From Pyxidicoccus xibeiensis (GTDB lineage Bacteria > Myxococcota > Myxococcia > Myxococcales > Myxococcaceae): a stretch of 64,000 nucleotides of DNA. Location: the NCBI RefSeq assembly GCF_024198175.1, contig NZ_JAJVKV010000001.1, forward strand, positions 496,001 to 560,000. Reading direction: 5' to 3'. Below the pieces are notes generated by a model. It had not been told where the DNA came from, made no database searches, and was given only the letters and a program-made list of their open reading frames with translations. Made by a program: the position numbers and the translations under genes. Shown piece after piece: positions 58,842-64,000 of the stretch (position 1 is its first letter; every line of letters begins with the position of its first letter).

Positions 58842-59012
58842 GGGCGCGGCGCCAGCGTGCCGCCCGCCGTGGCTGGCTGCCCGGAGGCGGGGAACGGGCC
58901 TGCGGGCGGCTGGAGCCCGCCCGCCCTCGCACCGGCGAGCGCGAGGCACCGTCTGCCATCCCCCTGGCACATGCCTACCGTGAAGCAGGGAACCACTGCA
59001 TGGGAGGAAGAC

Positions 59013-59714
59013 ATGGTCCAGACGAACGGGCGTCGGGCCCTCGTGGCAGTCCTGGGGGCAGTCCTGTTGGGACTGGGCGGCTGTAGCTCGGACCGCGCCA
59101 ACACGAAGGTGGAGGACGAGTGGCTGGCACGCCTCCCGCCCCAGGAGATGGAGCAGGTGCGCAAGGCCCGGCTCACCCAGGGCAAGGCCCAGGACGAAAT
59201 CACCCGCGCCCAGGTGTCCCTGGAGGACGCGAAGCGGGCGCTGGAGGTCGCGAAGGCCAATGAAGACGCGGCGAAGGCCCGGCGCGAGGTGGACGAGGCC
59301 GAGCTGCGCGCCGCGCGGGAGATGGGGCAGGAGCAGGTCATCCTCCAGGTCCAGGAGCGCTTCCGCGAGGGAGACCTGGAGTTCGCGGCGGCCCAGGCCC
59401 AGGTGGACTACTGGGACCGGGTGGTGACGACGCGCGAGTCCCTCCAGGAGATGCGGGCGCGCGAGCTGGACGTGGCCAACGCGGAGCTGGAGATGACGGA
59501 GTACGTGGCGCTCCAGCGCGCCGGTGACGTCCGCGCGCGGCAGCTGGACGGCGAGGCGCTGGCCACGCGGCTGGCGGAGGCCCGGGACAACGCCTGGCAG
59601 ACGCAGCAGCGCGTGGAGGCCAACCTGCAGCGGCAGCGGCAGGCCCAGGCGCGGTGGCAGCAGCTGGACGACCAGCTGGAGGCCTACGGCGGCGGCGGGC
59701 AGCAGGGGCCGTGA
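59013..59714 (+). CDS. Coiled-coil lipoprotein
   Basis: A 233-residue lipoprotein from ATG 59013, preceded by GGAGGAAGA; an ATG at 58971 would lack a ribosome-binding site. Lipobox LGLGGC with Cys24. Nearly all the rest is charged coiled coil with heptads and many Ala, Glu, Arg and Gln (SLEDAKRALEVAKANEDAAKARREVDEA as an example region, about 70-100), ending in a Gly-rich tail. Such proteins often act as periplasmic or outer-membrane scaffolds. It is 171 bp after the PAS kinase gene and 129 bp before the protease gene, so it is probably transcribed alone. Function unknown. Confidence 0.82.
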   Translation: MVQTNGRRALVAVLGAVLLGLGGCSSDRANTKVEDEWLARLPPQEMEQVRKARLTQGKAQDEITRAQVSLEDAKRALEVAKANEDAAKARREVDEAELRAAREMGQEQVILQVQERFREGDLEFAAAQAQVDYWDRVVTTRESLQEMRARELDVANAELEMTEYVALQRAGDVRARQLDGEALATRLAEARDNAWQTQQRVEANLQRQRQAQARWQQLDDQLEAYGGGGQQGP

Positions 59715-59788
59715 CACCGCACGGAGGGGGCGTGTGACACCGGCGCCTTCCGGGCGTGACAGCGGCCGTGCGGCCCCGGACGCAGCGC

Positions 59789-59803
59789 TGGCACGAAGGT
59801 TGA
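59789..59803 (+). promoter_or_regulatory. Weak sigma-54-type promoter and start-codon hairpin
   Basis: TGGCACGAAGGTTGA has the full -24 element and TTG at -12, but A replaces the invariant C after the G. It lies about 41 bp before the ATG at 59844. Just before that ATG, GCAGCGGG (59808-59815) pairs with CCCGCTGC (59836-59843), and GGGAG sits in the hairpin loop. Confidence 0.35.
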
Positions 59804-59843
59804 TGAAGCAGCGGGCACCCCTTCCCTTCCGGGAGCCCGCTGC

Positions 59844-62800
59844 ATGCACCTTCGAAGCCTCTCCTCCTCCCTGCTGCTGGCCGGCGCCGTGGCCGCCTGC
59901 GGCGCTCCAACCCCCTCCACTCCCGAGTCCTCGGAGCCCCGGCCCGCGAGTCAGGCCGCGCCCATCCTGAACGGCACCCTCGTCCCCCTTCCCGCGTCCA
60001 CGCGCGTGGTGCAGGTTACAGGCAAGGATTGCAGCGGCACCCTCATCAGCGCGCGCTGGGTGCTCACGGCGAAGCACTGCCTCCCGTCCGTGGGCGGCAT
60101 CAAGGTCCTGCTGCCCACCGGCGAGTCGGCCAACGCCGTCATCGTCGAGAAGCATGCGACGCTGGACGTGATGCTCCTCGGGCTCGACAAGGCCGTCACG
60201 CTGCCTCCGCTACCGCATCAGCTCTACGCGGGCCCCGTGCTGACGGGAAAGACGCTGCGCTGCATGGGCTACTCGAGGGAGACTCCGACGGGCACCTTCG
60301 GCATCCTGCGCTACGCGGACCTCAAGGTGGACGAGGTGGAGCCGGACAACTACGTCCTGCACCAGAACACGGCCGGCCAGTCCGTCTACGGCGGCGACTC
60401 TGGCGGCCCGTGCTACCTCATGGACGGCCCCACCGCCCGGCTGGCGGGCGTCATCGAGAGCTACCTCCCCACGAACTTCGACAGCTCCATCGTCCGCGTC
60501 GACCGCTTCGACGATTGGCTGGCGGGCATCGTCTACGACGCCAGTTTCCTCGGGCCGATAAACCACTCCTCCCTCTCGCCCACGGGCGGAGACGCGCGCG
60601 AGCGCGTGCAGCTGGCGGACGTGGACGGCACCAGGGGCGCGGACCTGGTCTTCCCGGACAGCACCTCCGTGCAGGTGGCCCTCGCGAAGGGCGATGGCAG
60701 GTTCGAGCCGCTACAGACCACCCCCCTCACTCCGGGCACCGGCTGGGACACGGCCGCGCAGGTGGTGGACATGACGGGTGACGGCAAGGCCGACTTCGCC
60801 TTCCCGGGCGACACCCAGCTCTGGGTCGCGAAGTCCAAGGGCACGGGCCTCTTCGACGTGCCCAGGTCCACTCCGCTGGGCAGCAGCGGCTGGCTCGCGT
60901 CGGCCGTGCAGCTGGCGGACGTGGATGGGCTGAAGGGAGCGGACTACCTGTGGGTGGGCACCGACGCGCTCTGGGTGGGCCTCTCCCGGGGAGACGGCAC
61001 CATCGACCCGCCCACGCTGCGCAAGAAGTGGCCGGACACCGGCTGGAACCGCAACCCCCGGTTCGCCCAGGTGGATGGCGCGCAGGGCGCGGACTTCGTC
61101 TTCCCCGGTGAGGGCACCATCTGGGGGTATCCCCTCGTGGGAGGATTCCCCGGCACCGAGGCGAAGAGCTACCAGCTGCTGCCCGGCCCGTGGGAGCCCT
61201 ATGTGCGGCTGGCGGACGTGAATGGCGACAAGAGGGCGGACTGGGTGGCCATCCGCGGCCACGTCATCTACGTGCAGCTCGCGACGGCGCTGGGGTACTT
61301 CGACGCCATCAAGCCCACCCTCATCGAGTGGGGGACGGACTGGGACAAGCGCGCCACACTGGTGGACATCAGCGGAGACGGGCGCATGGACTTCGTCGCG
61401 CAGGACACCGGCGCCATCCACGTGAAGCTGGGCCGCGACGACGGGACCTTCGGTCCGATGCGGAGGATGCTCGCGTTCGGCTCGGACACCAGCTCCGCGC
61501 TCTTCGCGGACGTGAACGGCGACAAGAAGGCGGACGTCGTCTACGTCACCAAGGGCGTGGTGGAGACGTATCTCTCCACCTTCACCAGCACCTCGCACCT
61601 CCCCCTGGCCGAGGAGACGCCAACGCCCATCTTCAACCCCTTGTCCGTCGTGGCCACCGTCTTCAAATGGGCCTTCGTGAATGATGCCGTGGCGGCGCTG
61701 AGGCGCCTGTGCATCGCGGGGGGCTGCGACTGGGCCACCCCCGCCGCCGGCAAGGACGGGACGGGCAGCATGTCCCCGGGGCTGCTCGCCTCGCTGCGGG
61801 TGGGCGCGCAGGCAGGCGCCTGGGTGCGGGGCCTGCTCGTCGAGGACGCGACCGACAGTGGCTGGGACTGGACGCGCGACCAGGAGCTGCTCGCCGCCGT
61901 GGACCTGGACGGCCACGGGCGGGACGCGCTGGTGCTCAAGGATGGCCGTGGCCTCGCCATGCTCGGTGACGACGGGCAGGCGATGCGGCTGCTCCACGCC
62001 CATGCGTGGGAGTCCGCCATCGGCGAGTGGCTGCCGCGTCCCGATGACCGCTTCGAGGGCGCGGGCGACGTGGACGGCGACGGCCGCGCGGAGCTGCTCT
62101 TCACCAGCCACGAGGGCGCGCTCGGCGTGCTGCGCCGGGGTGAGCAGGGCCTGGAGCCGCTGGCGGTCTACCCCGTCGACACGGAGCTGGGTGGCAACCC
62201 ACTGCGTCACGGGGTGCGCCTGGAGGCCGTGGCCGACCACGACGGTGACGGCCATACGGACGCGGTGCTGCGCGGAGACAAGGGCTGGACGCTGCTGCGC
62301 GGCACGCACCATGGCTTCGAGCCGGTGGGCTTCCTCTCCTACGGCGAGCAGCTGGGCGAGGACGCGTTGGAGCCGGAGACGACGGTGGTGGCCGTGGGAC
62401 GCTTCCTGGGCTCCCGGGGCCGGGAGCTGCTGGTGCGCACCCACCATGGCCTCACGCTGGTGAACGGCTGGCTGGAGCCGGTGATGTTCCTCCCCTACGG
62501 GGCGCCGGTGGGGGAGTGGCCGCTGGAGCCCGAAGGGCAGGTGCTGAGCGCGGGGGACCTCGACGCGGACGGACGCGACGAGCTGCTCCTGCACGGGCAC
62601 GAGGGCGTCATGCTGGCCACGCTGGCGCACGGCCAGCCGGAGGTGCTGGCGCTGTGGCACAGGGGAGACGACTCCGGCGGCTGGCCCCTGGAGCGCAGGG
62701 ATGCGTTTGCCGCGGCGGGAGACCTGGACGGCGACGGGCGCGGGGAGCTGGTGGTGCGCCGCGAGGACCGCATCGGCGTGGTGTCCTGGCGAGGCCAGGA

Positions 62801-62948
62801 GCCCGCGTGGCTGCGCTGGAGCATGGCCCTGGGCCGCTCGCAGGACGGCGTGGCGGACACGACGGTGGCCGGGGTGATGGCGGACCTCGACGGTGACGGG
62901 GTGCGCGAGCTGCTCGCGGCGGAGCTGCGCGTGCAGCCCGGGCAGTAG
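59844..62948 (+). CDS. Trypsin-like protease lipoprotein with FG-GAP repeats
   Basis: A 1034-residue exported protein. Lipobox AVAAC with Cys19. The chymotrypsin-fold domain (about 42-235) has the triad His78 in LTAKHC, Asp108 in ATLDVMLL, Ser186 in GGDSGGPC, so it should be active. The rest (about 245-1030) is a long series of FG-GAP/VCBS-like units (VQLADVDGTRGADLVF, DVNGDKRADWVA, GDLDADGRDELLLHG), interrupted around 570-640 by a non-repetitive segment (TPIFNPLSVVATVFKWAFVNDAVAALRRLC). Repeat propellers of this kind usually bind surfaces or ligands and calcium. Likely a secreted or surface-bound proteolytic factor. Possible sigma-54-type promoter upstream. Confidence 0.9.
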   Translation: MHLRSLSSSLLLAGAVAACGAPTPSTPESSEPRPASQAAPILNGTLVPLPASTRVVQVTGKDCSGTLISARWVLTAKHCLPSVGGIKVLLPTGESANAVIVEKHATLDVMLLGLDKAVTLPPLPHQLYAGPVLTGKTLRCMGYSRETPTGTFGILRYADLKVDEVEPDNYVLHQNTAGQSVYGGDSGGPCYLMDGPTARLAGVIESYLPTNFDSSIVRVDRFDDWLAGIVYDASFLGPINHSSLSPTGGDARERVQLADVDGTRGADLVFPDSTSVQVALAKGDGRFEPLQTTPLTPGTGWDTAAQVVDMTGDGKADFAFPGDTQLWVAKSKGTGLFDVPRSTPLGSSGWLASAVQLADVDGLKGADYLWVGTDALWVGLSRGDGTIDPPTLRKKWPDTGWNRNPRFAQVDGAQGADFVFPGEGTIWGYPLVGGFPGTEAKSYQLLPGPWEPYVRLADVNGDKRADWVAIRGHVIYVQLATALGYFDAIKPTLIEWGTDWDKRATLVDISGDGRMDFVAQDTGAIHVKLGRDDGTFGPMRRMLAFGSDTSSALFADVNGDKKADVVYVTKGVVETYLSTFTSTSHLPLAEETPTPIFNPLSVVATVFKWAFVNDAVAALRRLCIAGGCDWATPAAGKDGTGSMSPGLLASLRVGAQAGAWVRGLLVEDATDSGWDWTRDQELLAAVDLDGHGRDALVLKDGRGLAMLGDDGQAMRLLHAHAWESAIGEWLPRPDDRFEGAGDVDGDGRAELLFTSHEGALGVLRRGEQGLEPLAVYPVDTELGGNPLRHGVRLEAVADHDGDGHTDAVLRGDKGWTLLRGTHHGFEPVGFLSYGEQLGEDALEPETTVVAVGRFLGSRGRELLVRTHHGLTLVNGWLEPVMFLPYGAPVGEWPLEPEGQVLSAGDLDADGRDELLLHGHEGVMLATLAHGQPEVLALWHRGDDSGGWPLERRDAFAAAGDLDGDGRGELVVRREDRIGVVSWRGQEPAWLRWSMALGRSQDGVADTTVAGVMADLDGDGVRELLAAELRVQPGQ

Positions 62949-63055
62949 CTCGGGCCGCGCCACGGCGCGAATCCAGGCACGGGGAGGGCGGCTCGGAGTG
63001 TAGAACTGCCTTCCCCTGCCCGTCCCGGACGGGCACCGCCAGGAGCGTTTGCCGC

Positions 63056-64000
63056 GTGGAGACCCTCGTCCGCATCGCAGAAGGCCTCGGCCGCTTCTCC
63101 GCGCGCTTCGTCCCCAGCTCCTTCGCCATTGCGGTGCTGCTCAGCCTGCTCACCATGGGCCTGGCCATGGGCTGGGCGGACGCGGCGCCGGCGAAGGTCG
63201 TGGACGCGTGGGGCGGCGGCTTCTGGGAGCTGCTCAGCTTCTCCATGCAGATGGCGCTGGTGATGTTCACCGGCTACCTGCTGGCCCTCACCGGCCCGGT
63301 GCGCGCGCTGCTGGTGCGGGTGGCCGGACTGGCGCGCTCGCCCCGGGGCGCGGTGGCGCTGATGGCCTTCGTCTCCATGGCGCTGGCGTACATCAACTGG
63401 GGCCTGTCCCTCGTCGCCAGCGCCATGCTGGTGCGCTTCGTGGTGCGGCGCCGCCCGGACGTGGACTACCGGCTGCTGGTGGCCTGCGCGTACTTCGGCC
63501 TGGGCGCCACGTGGCACTCGGGCCTGTCCGCCTCCGCGCCGCTGCTCGTCGCCACGCCGGGCCACTTCCTGGAGAAGAGCATGGGCGTGCTGCCCATCGA
63601 CAGGACGCTCTTCTCGCCCTTCAACGTGGGCCTCACGCTGGGCGTGGTGGGCCTGCTGACGCTGCTGGCCTGGGCGCTGCACCCGCGGCCGGAGAACACC
63701 GTCCGCGTGGACCCGGCGGTGCTGGAGAAGCTGGCGGACTTCGTGCCGCCGGAGCGCCCCCGCGAGCGCAGCCCTGCCCTCTGGCTGGACCACTCGCGGG
63801 CGCTCAACGTCGTCTTCGGGGTGCTGGGATTGGTGTGGCTGGGCCGGCACCTGTGGCTGAACGGCGGCTGGCGCGGGCTCAACCTCAACGTGGTGAACTT
63901 CAGCTTCCTGGTGCTCGCGGTGCTGCTGCACGGCACGCCCGCGCGGCTGCTCAAGGCCAGCGAGGAGGCCGCCAGCGTGCTGCACGGCATCGTCCTCCAG
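63056..64000 (+). CDS. atoE: Short-chain fatty acid transporter, 3' end missing
   Basis: The first 315 residues of a membrane protein run to the window edge without a stop. GTG 63056 follows AGGAG at 11 bp. The sequence matches AtoE-type transporters over its visible length: VPSSFAIAVLLSLLTMGLAM, WGGGFWELLSFSMQMALVMFTGYLLA, YINWGLSLVASAML, DYRLLVACAYFGLG, ATPGHFLEKSMGVLPI and LFSPFNVGLTLGVVGLL. At least seven hydrophobic helices are visible. The family carries acetoacetate and short-chain fatty acids across the inner membrane. No ato catabolic gene is in the window. 108 bp after the protease gene. Confidence 0.85.
   Translation, partial: METLVRIAEGLGRFSARFVPSSFAIAVLLSLLTMGLAMGWADAAPAKVVDAWGGGFWELLSFSMQMALVMFTGYLLALTGPVRALLVRVAGLARSPRGAVALMAFVSMALAYINWGLSLVASAMLVRFVVRRRPDVDYRLLVACAYFGLGATWHSGLSASAPLLVATPGHFLEKSMGVLPIDRTLFSPFNVGLTLGVVGLLTLLAWALHPRPENTVRVDPAVLEKLADFVPPERPRERSPALWLDHSRALNVVFGVLGLVWLGRHLWLNGGWRGLNLNVVNFSFLVLAVLLHGTPARLLKASEEAASVLHGIVLQ

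Noticed and set aside
59129..59144. TGGCACG-N4-CCGCC as another sigma-54 promoter
   Set aside because: It lies inside the coiled-coil lipoprotein gene, far from any downstream start, and the -12 part is poor.

Overview
The window is high-GC DNA packed with genes, and its gene content points to a myxobacterium of the Myxococcus/Corallococcus/Cystobacter group. The evidence is one-component and hybrid histidine kinases, orphan receiver proteins, Hanks-type Ser/Thr kinases with PilZ-like or PEGA extensions, FIST and GAF sensors, Cys-rich lipoproteins with Asp-Ala-Gly linkers, and sigma-54-type promoters. This placement is inferred from gene families. There is no rRNA, tRNA, CRISPR array, integrase or transposase that I can see.

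Layout. 1-990: the end of a two-gene operon of unknown function. 1010-5124 (minus): a Tad-like pseudopilin operon (three TadE/TadG-type proteins and one exported protein). 5298-8363: a RapA-like Snf2 ATPase. 8605-10449: a membrane PAS-GAF histidine kinase. 10712-12556: a multihaem c-type cytochrome lipoprotein behind a structured leader. 12591-17097: a FIST sensor, a hybrid kinase and a receiver in one operon. 17176-19166: a tryptophan-2,3-dioxygenase-like haem protein followed by an O-methyltransferase-family enzyme. 19536-25013: a hydrolase with an altered nucleophile elbow, a NarL-type regulator, a CheB-type methylesterase, a second orphan receiver and a UbiB-type kinase. 25123-28328: a PilZ-like Ser/Thr kinase under a sigma-54-type promoter and a lipoprotein. 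28595-30202: an ABC-2 transporter. 30522-31559: an FMN alpha-hydroxy-acid dehydrogenase with an 84-bp tandem duplication at its 3' end. 31700-32632: an orphan AbiEi-type antitoxin gene bracketed by three copies of one long site. 33024-40200: an S41 peptidase, a triple-GAF kinase, an aldo/keto reductase and a PhoX-like Tat-exported protein.

The most striking block is 40303-50399, seven minus-strand genes that overlap or nearly abut. It begins with a 2149-residue soluble hybrid kinase carrying eleven near-identical 92-residue HAMP units. Next come a CheR-type methyltransferase, a CheB-like protein that has lost its catalytic serine, a receiver-PAS protein with a histidine-less H-box remnant, a small winged-helix-like protein and two DUF5985 membrane proteins. 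I read it as a sensory operon that keeps the CheR/CheB architecture with at least one enzyme reduced to a scaffold.

50738-54292 holds a PEGA-domain Ser/Thr kinase with a degenerate kinase C-lobe at its N terminus, then a TPR protein and a Cys-rich lipoprotein. 55169-58841 holds a double-RecA KaiC-like ATPase with a receiver, divergent from a PAS kinase. 59013-64000 holds a coiled-coil lipoprotein, a trypsin-like protease lipoprotein with many FG-GAP/VCBS-like repeats, and the start of an AtoE-type short-chain fatty-acid transporter cut by the window end.
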